42,235 bases of DNA from Phycisphaerae bacterium (GTDB taxonomy: Bacteria > Planctomycetota > Phycisphaerae > Sedimentisphaerales > SG8-4): NCBI GenBank assembly GCA_030614945.1, contig JAUXAH010000001.1, forward strand, positions 1-42,235, written 5' to 3'. Below, in pieces: positions 6,463 to 14,737 of the stretch. Within the stretch, counting starts at the first letter, position 1. Each line of letters begins with the position of its first letter. A model generated the notes under the pieces. That model had not been told where the DNA came from and ran no database searches. It was given only the letters and a program-made list of their open reading frames with translations. Both the position numbers and the translations under genes were made by a program.

Positions 6463-7443
6463 ATGAGCAATCAAGCTTTTCAGGATGTTTACGTAGCTGC
6501 TTTAACCCTTCTCAGCCACGATCCAGAAGGGAACATGGAGCGGCTTTTACGTGACGTTTTAGAGTGGGAAAGAAACAACCCCTCAACCGATATCTATCAT
6601 GGTTGGGAGTGGTTCCAAGTTCACGGGGATCCCAGAACCCTCAACAGCCTTGTTATCAAGAGGGTCCTCAAAGTAACGTTGAAAACGAACAAGTGTACCA
6701 TTTACAGGAGCCTTGATCCGAAGGCTATAGAGAAGGCTTTAAACGATTATGCGGGTGTCCTCGCCCAAGAAGAGAAAACTGAAGAGTTTCCAGAAGACAT
6801 TTTCAGCATAATTGTAGGACATGAACAGAAAAAAGAAATACTTAGAAGGAGCCTTATCGCTGAGAAACCTGTAAGTTGCCTTTTGCATGGTTCCGTGGCA
6901 TCCGCTAAAACGCTTTTTCTTGAGGAATTATCTAGGCTGCCACACAGCCGTTTCGTCTTGGGAAGTTCCCTCACAAGAGCAGGTATTTATGAGGTTCTCT
7001 TCAATTATCGCCCGACATACTTGATTGTAGACGAGTTGGATAAGGTTGACGACCAATCGAACCTAACAGCTCTACTCAGCCTCATGGAAAGGGGAATAGT
7101 CGCAGAAACCAAGTATAGACGCCACCGCTATATCCAACTTACAACATGGGTCTTTGCTAGCGCGAATGAATTTAGAAAGATTCCGAAAGAACTTCTAAGC
7201 CGGTTTCTTTGGCGTGGTTTACACTTCAGAGACTATACTGTGGACGAGTTCTATGAGGTTGTTGTAACCATCTTGAAGCAACGAGAAAACATACCGGAAT
7301 CTCTCGCCCTTTACATCGCTGAGAGGGTTCAGCAGGCCATGGAGAGTAGAGACGTAAGAGATGCGGTGAAGGTGGCGCGGCTGCTACGAAAGAAGACTAA
7401 GAAAGATGTGGATTTCCTCATAGAAATTTTGAAGCAGAAGTAA
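6463..7443 (+). CDS. AAA+ ATPase with N-terminal helical domain
   Basis: 326 aa. Walker A GSVASAKT (143-150), Walker B LIVDELDK (187-194), sensor-1 ASAN (232-235) and Arg finger SRF (246-248) define an AAA+ module of the MCM/MoxR/RuvB kind. Residues 1-110 look helical and could form a DNA-binding domain. Such proteins serve as replication initiator-helicase or loader in archaeal elements. As the window lacks a replicative polymerase or obvious helicase, this is the best replication candidate. The GGGGTG at 6423 is 40 bases upstream, so its start is not directly set by a module. Confidence 0.85.
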   Translation: MSNQAFQDVYVAALTLLSHDPEGNMERLLRDVLEWERNNPSTDIYHGWEWFQVHGDPRTLNSLVIKRVLKVTLKTNKCTIYRSLDPKAIEKALNDYAGVLAQEEKTEEFPEDIFSIIVGHEQKKEILRRSLIAEKPVSCLLHGSVASAKTLFLEELSRLPHSRFVLGSSLTRAGIYEVLFNYRPTYLIVDELDKVDDQSNLTALLSLMERGIVAETKYRRHRYIQLTTWVFASANEFRKIPKELLSRFLWRGLHFRDYTVDEFYEVVVTILKQRENIPESLALYIAERVQQAMESRDVRDAVKVARLLRKKTKKDVDFLIEILKQK

Positions 7444-7532
7444 AGGACACCTATCCCCCCCTCAATTATAGTGCGCAACATAGAAGACACAGTTATAAGG
7501 CTCCGGAAAAAACAGATGTTCAGTGATCAAAT

Positions 7533-7763
7533 ATGCGAACCCTAGCTGAAATGGTTGCAGCGGGCAAAGCCAAAATGACCCGAAAAGAGGCCACAATGAA
7601 GACTAGCTATGACGCAGCTAAGCCAAGGATGAAGACCGGATACGGGCTTACACCCTTCGGTCCCACAAGAAAAAAGAACTACAACGCAGGCGTCGACGCC
7701 GGTGTATTCCGCGTCGATGTTGACAAGTGGGCTAGAAACTACGAAGCCAAAATGAAAGAGTAG
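7533..7763 (+). CDS. Small basic protein, possibly structural, 76 aa
   Basis: Starts with MRTLAEMVAAGKAKM; Lys/Ala-rich with Gly-Tyr and Pro segments (PRMKTGYGLTPFGPTRKK) and a C-terminal helix (VDKWARNYEAKMKE). There is no GGGGTG upstream. The composition (basic, abundant Ala/Gly, no Cys) would fit a virion or DNA-associated protein, but I do not recognise the family. A T-rich stretch downstream (about 7780-7790) probably terminates it and the convergent genes. Confidence 0.7.
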   Translation: MRTLAEMVAAGKAKMTRKEATMKTSYDAAKPRMKTGYGLTPFGPTRKKNYNAGVDAGVFRVDVDKWARNYEAKMKE

Positions 7764-7807
7764 GCTTTCGCCCAACCCTCTTCTTTTTTTATTGTGCCAT
7801 TGAGGAG

Positions 7808-8152
7808 TCACGCTGTCATGCTTGCCTGCCACTTCAGGCGGTATTTTATATATGTCTCCTCTGCACGTGCGCGCGCCTGTTGTGAGTCCATCCCCATATG
7901 TTCATAGAACTTCGTCCAGAAGAAGACGTAGCGTTCTCTTGCCTTCTCCATCATTTGATCGACGGTTCTCCCGCCAACCCTCTTTCTTTCAGTTGGTGTT
8001 TCCTTTAAGCCAAACTTTTCTAAGACATCAATTTTCGCGTTATATGTTGCAGTAAGGCGTTTTCTGAATGCCTCCACCTGTTGCTTAATAATAAAATTGC
8101 GATTCTCTCTAAGTTTCTTGATTTTTTCTTCCACTGTAATCCTTCGACCCAT
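7808..8152 (-). CDS. Hypothetical coiled-coil protein, 114 aa
   Basis: The start at 8152 is preceded by AGGTGG and lies two bases after the stop of the upstream minus gene. The protein is almost all helix and strongly charged (VEEKIKKLRENRNFIIKQQV). It is the second gene of a short leftward unit convergent with 7533-7763. Function unknown. Confidence 0.7.
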   Translation of the reverse strand: MGRRITVEEKIKKLRENRNFIIKQQVEAFRKRLTATYNAKIDVLEKFGLKETPTERKRVGGRTVDQMMEKARERYVFFWTKFYEHMGMDSQQARARAEETYIKYRLKWQASMTA

Positions 8153-8154
8153 AC

Positions 8155-8307
8155 CTAGCCACCTGCGCTTTGGAAGAGTTTTAGAGCCATAGGAGCCCAT
8201 GTGCAAACAAACACGTCTTCGCATTTTTTACCATTCCAAATACAGTAATCTTCTTTGTTGTGTTCGCACACTGAGCAAGGGGCAATGTTACTCAATTCTT
8301 GAGCCAA
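8155..8307 (-). CDS. Small Cys-rich zinc protein, 50 aa
   Basis: Reads from TTG 8307, placed by GGTGA six bases upstream, to TAG at 8155. Cysteines occur as CSVC, YC, KC and VC (PCSVCEHNKEDYCIWNGKKC), a compact metal-site pattern. It ends two bases before the ATG of the next gene, suggesting translational coupling. A TATA-like TATAAATA lies at about 8350-8360 on this strand. Confidence 0.6.
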   Translation of the reverse strand: MAQELSNIAPCSVCEHNKEDYCIWNGKKCEDVFVCTWAPMALKLFQSAGG

Positions 8308-8570
8308 ATACTTTCACCAACCTCTCTCTGTAGGGTCCCATATACCCCCTTATTTATAATCTTTCTTTTTTCTCTATTTAGACCTATCGGATAGGTCGTG
8401 CCTCAGAAGGGGGAGGGGTCTACATAGATTTATTGTTCAGGTATGTTTAGGTCTATTATAGACTGTTTAGATCTATTTTAGATAGAATAGAAATGCTGAA
8501 ATAGACCTGAATAGACAAGACAAAGGTAAAATAGACGAACAAACATATCTCCAATAGAGAGGTTAAAATT
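8308..8570. repeat. AT-rich region with TAGAC/GTCTA repeats
   Basis: No gene fits here. It holds a palindrome GACCTAT-CGG-ATAGGTC (8381-8397) and then many TAGAC or GTCTA words in both orientations between about 8418 and 8536 (GGGGTCTACATAG, TTAGGTCTATTATAGAC, AATAGACCTGAATAGAC, AATAGACG). One more AATAGAC lies inside the next gene (about 8624). Closely spaced iterons in AT-rich DNA between divergent genes suggest a replication origin or a multi-site operator. Confidence 0.55.
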
Positions 8571-9278
8571 TTGGGTGGCGAAGAAGAGGAAGGGGAAGAG
8601 AAAATAGAGCAGGAAAGACTCCCAATAGACGAGCGAATAGAACAGTTACGGGCTGAGGAGAAGAATGATCGTGAAATCACACGGATTCTGTATGATGAAC
8701 GCTATGCCACCACTGAGATTATGAAACGGAAATTGTCATTAGCGCATTTGAGGAAAAAGAAGCCAACGTCTTCCGCTTCAGTTCACGACGCCATTGCAGG
8801 AACCACGAAGGGACCTGGGTATCTTGACGAATTTAAAACCATGATCCAGCAGCAGATCAGCAGAAGCCGGGAACTCACGGATGTTTTCTATAATATTGGT
8901 TTGGGAACGCTTTTAGCGAGTCTAAGCAAATCGGGTTTAAGCATGGAGGATTTTCGGAAGATCGCGTTAAAGAAGGAGGGGCTCAGAGAGGCGTTGGAGT
9001 CGGCGGGAAAAACTGTTTTTAAGGCATTGGAATATTTCGAGTCAGATTTGATCGTGAAAGTTGAGAAGGAAAGGGATGAAGCCAGGGCATATAGCACCAT
9101 TTTAGAATCTAGGGTAAATAAGATGCTTAAGAGTTTAGATCCGAAGTTTCGTCTCGAAAAGATGATTCAAACGTACCTTTTCAGCGGAAACGTTGACCCA
9201 GATACGATGGATAGGCTCCTTGATAAGTGGCTGGCTATGGAAGTGACTGAAGTGAAACTGGAGTTGATTGCATCATGA
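8571..9278 (+). CDS. Hypothetical coiled-coil protein, 235 aa
   Basis: Starts at TTG after GAGAGG. The N-terminus is Glu-rich, followed by a possible small HTH-like unit (EKNDREITRILYDERYATTE) and then long helices with coiled-coil character (KVEKERDEARAYSTILESRV). It overlaps the next gene by 4 bases (ATGA), first of a three-gene set of helical proteins. Position just downstream of the repeat region could mean replication or partition; no known family is recognised. Confidence 0.75.
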   Translation: MGGEEEEGEEKIEQERLPIDERIEQLRAEEKNDREITRILYDERYATTEIMKRKLSLAHLRKKKPTSSASVHDAIAGTTKGPGYLDEFKTMIQQQISRSRELTDVFYNIGLGTLLASLSKSGLSMEDFRKIALKKEGLREALESAGKTVFKALEYFESDLIVKVEKERDEARAYSTILESRVNKMLKSLDPKFRLEKMIQTYLFSGNVDPDTMDRLLDKWLAMEVTEVKLELIAS

Positions 9279-10096
9279 GTGAAGACCAGATGATTGAACA
9301 ATATAGTAAAAGATGGAAGGTTTCACCGGAGGAGGCGAAAAAGAAGATCCAGAGCTTTCTTGCGGAGACCCCCACTAAAGGGGTATCCGAATCTGAGGGT
9401 CCTACTGGATTGGTGGAGTTGTTGGGTGATCCGGCTAGTCCAGTAGCTAGGAAGGTTATGGGTATTAACCAGGCTTTGATGGCTACGGCATACACTAAAA
9501 AAATGATGAAGGGCTTGAACGCGCCTCCCAAGGAAATCGAGGGGTTACAGAATAAGATGGAGAGCCTGGAGAAGAATGTTGGTCAGGCACTTGAGTTTCT
9601 GAATACGACAGTACAGACTATGCATGATGATTTGGAGGCGAGGAAAGCTGAAGATGAAAGGAAAAAACTCCTCGGTGAAATGAGTGAAATAATCCAGCCT
9701 TTGAAGGAACAGATTGCGGCACTGGAGAAGGCAAAGAGTGGAGAATCAGGGGAGTTAGTTGAACTTACAACTGAAAAGATTCTTGCAGCCGGTCAGGAAG
9801 CTACTGAAAAGGCACAGAAATTGCTGCAAAAGATGGGATACGACGTTAAGATGCCAAAAGGCTTAACCATTGAACAGGTGGAAGCGAAGATTAAAGAAAC
9901 GATGAACCTGAAGAAGAAAGAGTGGGAAGAGAAGTCTGGCGCCCAGGTTGAAGTTGAGAAGGAACGCATCAAAGCCACAGAAGAGATCTTAACCGGCGTT
10001 GTCGACAGGGTTTTCAACATCTTTCTGGAACCGCTCAAAGACGAGATCCATAAAGCTATTAAGAAAGGCGCCTTCGGTCGAGGGCGGCCTCCGTAA
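9275..10096 (+). CDS. Coiled-coil protein, 273 aa
   Basis: ATG overlaps the previous stop. Residues about 80-150 form a strong coiled coil (QNKMESLEKNVGQALEFL) and about 170-235 contain further charged helices. The C-terminal helix (RVFNIFLEPLKDEIHKAIKK) ends in GRGRPP. Similar long helical proteins can be virion scaffold or internal proteins, but this is not shown by the sequence. Its stop overlaps the next start by one base. Confidence 0.75.
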   Translation: MSEDQMIEQYSKRWKVSPEEAKKKIQSFLAETPTKGVSESEGPTGLVELLGDPASPVARKVMGINQALMATAYTKKMMKGLNAPPKEIEGLQNKMESLEKNVGQALEFLNTTVQTMHDDLEARKAEDERKKLLGEMSEIIQPLKEQIAALEKAKSGESGELVELTTEKILAAGQEATEKAQKLLQKMGYDVKMPKGLTIEQVEAKIKETMNLKKKEWEEKSGAQVEVEKERIKATEEILTGVVDRVFNIFLEPLKDEIHKAIKKGAFGRGRPP

Positions 10097-10680
10097 TGGA
10101 GTCGCTTCAAGCTGCCCTAGGTAAAGGGTTCGGTTTAGCCGCTAGAATAGGAATCAAAGTCTTTCGTACCGCAGTTTTTAACGCTCTTTTCCTGTTGTCT
10201 GAAGAGGACCTAGAACTGGCGATTGAAGAAGACGTCGACCTGCTAGGCCTCTTTCTGATTTATGCGCCGCAGCACGTGCAGATGGCTCGACAGTTTGCAG
10301 GCAGGGTCGGCAAAGGCTTTGAAAGGAAAATCACGAAGGAGAACAGTCTCAGATGGGTGAAAGAGGAATGTGACAGAAAAGGCACACGTCACTACGACGT
10401 GATTGTGAACCTTCCCGAAGGCGCGGATCCGCCGGCTGAAGGGAGATATCTCCCAAAGGGATATGACAAAGAAAGAGTGAAGTGGTTTTGGGGCAACGTG
10501 CAGCGGTTACTGAATTATGTTATATATGGCAAGATCTCTAAGTCCACTAAACAATGGGGCGTCGAACATTTGCGATGGTTGGCGCAGCAGGAGAAGGGCA
10601 AAAATGATATTTCAGGGTTGCTAAATAAGGGGCATGAAGAAGCGGATGCGCGTGCAAAGAAAAAGGTGCAGGAGGCATAA
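10096..10680 (+). CDS. Hypothetical protein, 194 aa
   Basis: Overlaps the upstream gene by one base (TAATG), so it is probably translationally coupled. A hydrophobic helical N-terminal part (FRTAVFNALFLLSEEDLELA) is followed by a basic, Trp-containing part (RVKWFWGNVQRLLNYVIYGK) and a polar tail. It is predominantly helical without a recognised motif. Probably acts with the two coiled-coil proteins before it. Confidence 0.75.
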   Translation: MESLQAALGKGFGLAARIGIKVFRTAVFNALFLLSEEDLELAIEEDVDLLGLFLIYAPQHVQMARQFAGRVGKGFERKITKENSLRWVKEECDRKGTRHYDVIVNLPEGADPPAEGRYLPKGYDKERVKWFWGNVQRLLNYVIYGKISKSTKQWGVEHLRWLAQQEKGKNDISGLLNKGHEEADARAKKKVQEA

Positions 10681-10683
10681 AAC

Positions 10684-10836
10684 ATGAACGTAACTATTGA
10701 CCGTTGGGGCAGAATTGTCATACCGCCAAATCTGAGAGAACTTTTGAATATTAAGCCAAGGGATTATATTCTTCCAGAAATAAATCTTAAGAAGGCAACA
10801 TTGACATTCAAAGTTGTGCGAGGGAAAACAAAATAA
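10684..10836 (+). CDS. AbrB/SpoVT-type DNA-binding protein, 50 aa
   Basis: ATG 10684 follows the previous stop by 3 bases. VTIDRWGRIVIPPNLRELLN then IKPRDYI is the swapped-hairpin AbrB signature; length (50 aa) is normal for a single-domain protein. The stop at 10834-10836 overlaps the reading frame of the glycosyltransferase. Such proteins act as transition-state regulators or antitoxins; no toxin partner is evident. Confidence 0.8.
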   Translation: MNVTIDRWGRIVIPPNLRELLNIKPRDYILPEINLKKATLTFKVVRGKTK

Positions 10837-11537
10837 ACATTTCTGTTGTAATTCCAACACTTGATGAGTCGGAGAATATAGCTAATTGCATCAACGGTTT
10901 AAGGGCTCAAACGCGCCCCCCAGACGAAATTATTGTTGTCGACAACGAAAGTGAAGACAACACGGTGGAAATTGCGCGCGCATTAGGCGCTAGAATGTTG
11001 AGTTACCCACGTCCTGACGTTTATTTCGGGAACATAGGCCTAGTGTTTCAAACTGGAGTCGAAGCAGCTCGAGGAGACGTGATAGTTACGACTGGAGCCG
11101 ATTTCACTCACCCTACAGATTACTTGGCGAAGGTGGAGCAGTATTTCATGGAGAACCCGAAACTCGTGCTGCTGGGCGGCCCCGTGTATTTCAGTAACGG
11201 AGATCCATGGAGCGATTTTCTGATGAATTGTGCAAACTTTCATCGCGGCTTCTGGTCCAATATGGGTTATCCGATTTTTTGGGGCGGAAACACGAATTTC
11301 CGTAAGACCGCTTTCATGTTAACTGAAGGCTACAAGGGGGCGGCTGCTCATGGTCCCGTGGAAGAGTGGATTGTGAGTTTGCGGTTGAGTCGTGTTGGAG
11401 ATTCGTTGTGGAGTGACGATGTTTATTCATACACGAAGTTGGCTGATTATTATCGGACTTATTTTCATGCGTTGCCTTGGAGTGTAGCGCCTTTGCTTGG
11501 ATATGCTGGACTAGCAGCTCTCGCGGGAGGGGCTTAA
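10833..11537 (+). CDS. Family 2 glycosyltransferase
   Basis: The frame opens at about 10791 and reads ISVVIPTLDESENI, the GT-A nucleotide-sugar-binding start of GT2 enzymes, then DEIIVVDNESEDNT and a DXD-like TGADF. An ATG/GTG start in front of this motif is absent: candidates are ATA 10833 (overlapping the AbrB stop) or ATT 10839; GTG 10965 would delete the sugar-nucleotide fold. The C-terminus ends in a hydrophobic segment. It probably glycosylates virion or host surface proteins, being in operon with a transglutaminase-like and a surface protein. Confidence 0.8.
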   Translation: MNISVVIPTLDESENIANCINGLRAQTRPPDEIIVVDNESEDNTVEIARALGARMLSYPRPDVYFGNIGLVFQTGVEAARGDVIVTTGADFTHPTDYLAKVEQYFMENPKLVLLGGPVYFSNGDPWSDFLMNCANFHRGFWSNMGYPIFWGGNTNFRKTAFMLTEGYKGAAAHGPVEEWIVSLRLSRVGDSLWSDDVYSYTKLADYYRTYFHALPWSVAPLLGYAGLAALAGGA

Positions 11538-12293
11538 ATGGCTGCTGCTCTCGATCATGCTTACCCTGATGGCCGCTATTTGGATCCTAATAAGTTCATC
11601 ACGCCGAAGGATCCTTCAGTGCAGTCAGTAGGGGCTTCGATCATCAGCAAATTAGGTGATCAAGACTCTTTAGATGCACGTTTGAGGGAAGCGTACAACT
11701 ATGTATCTTTGAACATCCGGTACGTCCTCGACAAGACACAGTTTGGCCTTCCCGAAGTTTGGATGATGCCCTCGGAGACGCTGAAGAGGGGCCTGGGAGA
11801 CTGTGAAGACTCTTCGTTCTTATTGTGTAGCCTGCTGCACGCCCTAGGTGTGCCTGCGCGCGTCGTTTTTGGTGAACATAAGGGCCAAGGACACGCCTGG
11901 GTTGAAGCCTGGATAGACGGCACCGGAGGAATCCTGGAGACGACGAGTAATCAACCGTTCACGGGGTTTGCGGATCCCGGCGCTTACGGTGCAGAAAGAA
12001 CGTTTGGCGCCATGGAATCAGAGGATCCTTTCATGGCGTTTTTGGTGCATATTGCCCCGGGACTCATTTTGTTTGGGGTCGGCGCCTTCTTGATGCTTGA
12101 CGACGCCCAAGACGCTTTCAAAATAGTCAGCACATACGGAGAGAAACCTGGAAAACATGGAATCCTAAGAGGTGTAACTATCCCCGGGCTTGGACCCCAT
12201 ATCCACCATTGGCTCGTAGGCCTCTTGCTAGTGATTCTATCCATTATAATTCTAGCCATTGGCGTTGTTCTTTGGATGCTGAAAAATCTATAA
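11538..12293 (+). CDS. Transglutaminase-like protein with C-terminal TM helices
   Basis: 251 aa, starts directly after the GT2 stop. GLGDCEDSSFLLCSLLHALG (Cys89) and GQGHAWVEAWID (His119) are the Cys and His boxes of the papain-like transglutaminase fold, with an acidic residue downstream (ILETTSN). Two TM segments follow (about 167-190 and 226-249). Such proteins act as proteases or cross-linkers at membranes. A role in virion maturation or host envelope remodelling is inferred from the neighbours. An AGACTCTTCGT motif lies in the coding sequence at 11807. Confidence 0.85.
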   Translation: MAAALDHAYPDGRYLDPNKFITPKDPSVQSVGASIISKLGDQDSLDARLREAYNYVSLNIRYVLDKTQFGLPEVWMMPSETLKRGLGDCEDSSFLLCSLLHALGVPARVVFGEHKGQGHAWVEAWIDGTGGILETTSNQPFTGFADPGAYGAERTFGAMESEDPFMAFLVHIAPGLILFGVGAFLMLDDAQDAFKIVSTYGEKPGKHGILRGVTIPGLGPHIHHWLVGLLLVILSIIILAIGVVLWMLKNL

Positions 12294-12328
12294 GCAATTA
12301 ACGCCATATTCTTTTTTGGTTAGCTGCT

Positions 12329-13273
12329 ATGCCTCGACTAACAGAGCTTCAAACGCAGATTATTTTAGGGTTTGGAATATCCGTTACAGGCAGTTTGATA
12401 GTGGCAGCCATTCTGTCTGCTCTTGAGGCTGACGCGATTCCGGCCGCATATTCAGTTTCGATTGAATCTACCCCCGGTGGTAGAACCGAGCCGGCTTCAG
12501 GTTATTATACGTTTGATGAACCAACAGTTCTTTCGGTTACAGCCATCGTTTTTGACGGATACGTGTTTAAGGGCTGGTATTTGAACGGCGAGTTTGCTGG
12601 AACAGAGACAACTTTAAGCTTCACTGTGGAAGGACAAAACCTTCTTATAGCGAGCTTCGAGGAGATTGACGGTCCTCAGTTGATTCCGGCTTACATCCGT
12701 CCGGTTCAAAGCTGCATTGCTACAGACTGGTGGGACGTCGACACAACAACTGAGTTGCTCTCAAATACCCTTCATTTGGAACACTACCTCTATAGCAACG
12801 GGTTTGTGAAGTTTAAGATCTGTGATGCTGCGGGGAACGGTGTGGCAGACCAGTTAATAGCGTTATATACGGATCCGATGCCTGACGTCACTGATTACGG
12901 TTCTCTTCTTATTGGTGCTATGATTCATACAATCGATAACCCGCTTATTCTTACATCGAATAGCATAGGTGAAGTAGCAGCTAGATGTCTTTACAGATGG
13001 GCCGAACCGGGCGACTACAGAGAAACCATTGGTCAGGCAGGGAAGGTTCAGGTTCTGTGTCCCCTCTTCTATTACTACGACGTCTACCCCATACATGATG
13101 GCCATTACATCAGCAGAGCGTGTGAGTACACAAAGTTTACTCGAATAAGAAACCCCATTTTCAGAAACGTCAATCCGATTCATGTGTATTGGGTAGACAA
13201 CCCGGGCCTGACAGTTTGGGGCGACGCTTACGCCGACTGTAATGTTAAGTTTATGCCTTCCCACACTTTGTAG
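12329..13273 (+). CDS. Membrane-anchored surface protein with B-repeat-like domain
   Basis: 314 aa. An N-terminal hydrophobic helix (ILGFGISVTGSLIVAAILSA) acts as signal or anchor. Residues about 48-110 (STPGGRTEPASGYYTFDEPT, GYVFKGWYLNGE) match the small beta-grasp repeat found in bacterial and archaeal surface proteins. The rest is beta-rich with aromatic residues. Likely exposed on the virion or cell; possibly a receptor-binding protein. Confidence 0.75.
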   Translation: MPRLTELQTQIILGFGISVTGSLIVAAILSALEADAIPAAYSVSIESTPGGRTEPASGYYTFDEPTVLSVTAIVFDGYVFKGWYLNGEFAGTETTLSFTVEGQNLLIASFEEIDGPQLIPAYIRPVQSCIATDWWDVDTTTELLSNTLHLEHYLYSNGFVKFKICDAAGNGVADQLIALYTDPMPDVTDYGSLLIGAMIHTIDNPLILTSNSIGEVAARCLYRWAEPGDYRETIGQAGKVQVLCPLFYYYDVYPIHDGHYISRACEYTKFTRIRNPIFRNVNPIHVYWVDNPGLTVWGDAYADCNVKFMPSHTL

Positions 13274-13274
13274 G

Positions 13275-14027
13275 CTAGATGAGTGGCGGAATCCAAAATA
13301 TCCACATTGTTCCCATGATCCCGGTTGTGACGGACGTTTCATAGGTCATGTAGGTTAGCATGCGAGTAGCCACTATCCACGCCATTGACCCGACTATGAG
13401 CGTGGGAATCAAAGTGCTGTAGTGCGCTATACCCATTGACAATGCTGGGTAGGTGTAAGCCGTGTAGTGGCTTTGCATAGTCGCTTGGAACCCGGATGCG
13501 ATGTTTAGTCTGCCATCCAAGGCCATCTCGTTCTCTAATAGTTGCATTACCAAAGCCGAGTGTCCATGGCTGCTTTGAATGGTTGCGGCAGCCTCCGGCC
13601 GGTCGGATCTCCACTTTTTAAGTAAGCCGATCAATTTGTCGATTAGGTGAGGAGCTGCATACAGCACAATCGCGAGGGACCCTAGTTTGAGAGCAACGTC
13701 CCAAACGTCCATTCCTCTTCCAGTCACAATCTCTTCCACTAGCGGCCTTATTTTTTCCGCTGCGTCCTCTTTGGCTGCTATGATAGATTCTTGAATGGCT
13801 GTTAAGCCGTAGATCGGCGTTGGAAGCGCGGCGTTCTCCAGGAGAAAATCCTTGGTTTCCTTGTAGATGTCGGCTAGGATCTCTTCATACTGTCTTAGGA
13901 TCGCTTCGCCTGGCGCAATAAAGTAGAGGTAGAGAAGGTAGCCTGCCGTCACGATCGTGCCGGCCCCTGTTAGCGCCCAAGCCCAGATGGGAATGCCATA
14001 TCTTTCTTCTCTGAGAACCGCGGCCAT
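13275..14027 (-). CDS. Multi-pass membrane protein, 250 aa
   Basis: An N-terminal TM (IWAWALTGAGTIVTAGYLLY) is followed by an amphipathic helical region, a further hydrophobic helix (WDVALKLGSLAIVLYAAPHL) and C-terminal hydrophobic stretches (IPTLIVGSMAWIVATRM, MGTMWIFWIPPLI). Convergent with the surface-protein gene, ending 2 bases from it. Plausible virion membrane component; no family recognised. Confidence 0.75.
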   Translation of the reverse strand: MAAVLREERYGIPIWAWALTGAGTIVTAGYLLYLYFIAPGEAILRQYEEILADIYKETKDFLLENAALPTPIYGLTAIQESIIAAKEDAAEKIRPLVEEIVTGRGMDVWDVALKLGSLAIVLYAAPHLIDKLIGLLKKWRSDRPEAAATIQSSHGHSALVMQLLENEMALDGRLNIASGFQATMQSHYTAYTYPALSMGIAHYSTLIPTLIVGSMAWIVATRMLTYMTYETSVTTGIMGTMWIFWIPPLI

Positions 14028-14284
14028 GCGACTGCTTCCTAAGCTCTATTGAGCCTGTAGCTATAAAATCTTTATCGGTGCGCGCGCAGACCCGCGCGGG
14101 TTCAAATCCCGCGACCCCTCTGTTTCCCGTGGAAAAATGAATCATATATGTGTGTTGGATATATGAGACTCTTCGTGAGATATAGCAGTTTACTTTTTTA
14201 GAGCGAAAGGTTTAATTTTCTTTAGGTAGTACGTTTTATTGTAATCTGACCAAACTAGCTTCTTGCTAGGTCCTAGCAGATGGG
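14028..14284. other. Intergenic region with T-arm and repeat motifs
   Basis: This 257-base stretch separates divergent genes. It holds the tRNA T-arm-like sequence at 14096-14119, a CATATATGTGTG word at 14143-14154 that recurs at 15074, and an AGACTCTTCGTGAGA copy at 14166-14180 that recurs exactly at 42004. No coding sequence is supported. Confidence 0.5.
14096..14119 (+). other. tRNA T-arm/3' acceptor-like sequence, att candidate
   Basis: GCGGG-TTCAAAT-CCCGC forms a perfect tRNA T-stem/loop, followed by GACCCCT, which would be a 3' acceptor strand. The matching 5' acceptor (AGGGGTC) and D arm are absent upstream, so this is not a tRNA gene. Archaeal tyrosine recombinases commonly use the 3' part of tRNA genes as attachment sites, and the window encodes one (38554-39285). 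Proposed role: attP. Confidence 0.5.
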
Positions 14285-14737
14285 ATGAAGATTACTACAA
14301 TAGTTTCCCCAATTTACTCACGCGCCAAGGCTCCCATTCCAGTTGGGGGGCGAATATTTTATGGGCCCCAGCAAAAGGTTTCACCTGTCTGTTACTTTAC
14401 CGGTGAAGGCTCATATCACCACACCATCAGCCACACATACACGCCTCGATGTTTCTTCAAGGTCCCATTCCTCGAGAGAGAGAAATCCGCGTATATCAAG
14501 CTTAGACGTGTAGGCCTCAGCATCAACCAGATAGCAGCTGCCTTCGGAAGATCAACCTCTGTGATCCACCGCGCATTGAAGCGTGTTATCGACCATAAGA
14601 CTCTTCGTAGGTTTGATATGAGAAAACTGCCCTACCAAGCGCGCATGAGAATGTGCTCTTTTCGGTGGGCCCGCATGTTGAAACTGCTCCATCTTTGGGA
14701 ATTGTGGATATGTGGAGAGAAGGATGAACCCCCTTGA
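14285..14737 (+). CDS. HTH DNA-binding protein, 150 aa
   Basis: Residues about 60-100 (EREKSAYIKLRRVGLSINQI, AAFGRSTSVIHRALKRV) form a homeodomain-like HTH as in resolvases and transposase N-termini. The C-terminal part is basic (RKLPYQARMRM) and ends with a Trp-rich helix (LLHLWELWICGEKDEPP). I take the first ATG (14285); no strong SD fixes it, and the N-terminal 50 residues are less convincing. One AGACTCTTCGT copy lies in the gene (14598). Probably a regulator of the adjacent non-coding hub. Confidence 0.7.
   Translation: MKITTIVSPIYSRAKAPIPVGGRIFYGPQQKVSPVCYFTGEGSYHHTISHTYTPRCFFKVPFLEREKSAYIKLRRVGLSINQIAAAFGRSTSVIHRALKRVIDHKTLRRFDMRKLPYQARMRMCSFRWARMLKLLHLWELWICGEKDEPP

Noticed and set aside
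14040..14125. Complete tRNA gene at the T-arm sequence
   Set aside because: No 5' acceptor strand (AGGGGTC), D arm or anticodon arm of the right length is found upstream.
13885..14145. Leftward 86-aa ORF with GVAGFEPARVCAR
   Set aside because: GFEPAR is the usual false translation of a tRNA T-arm; it overlaps a supported membrane protein gene.
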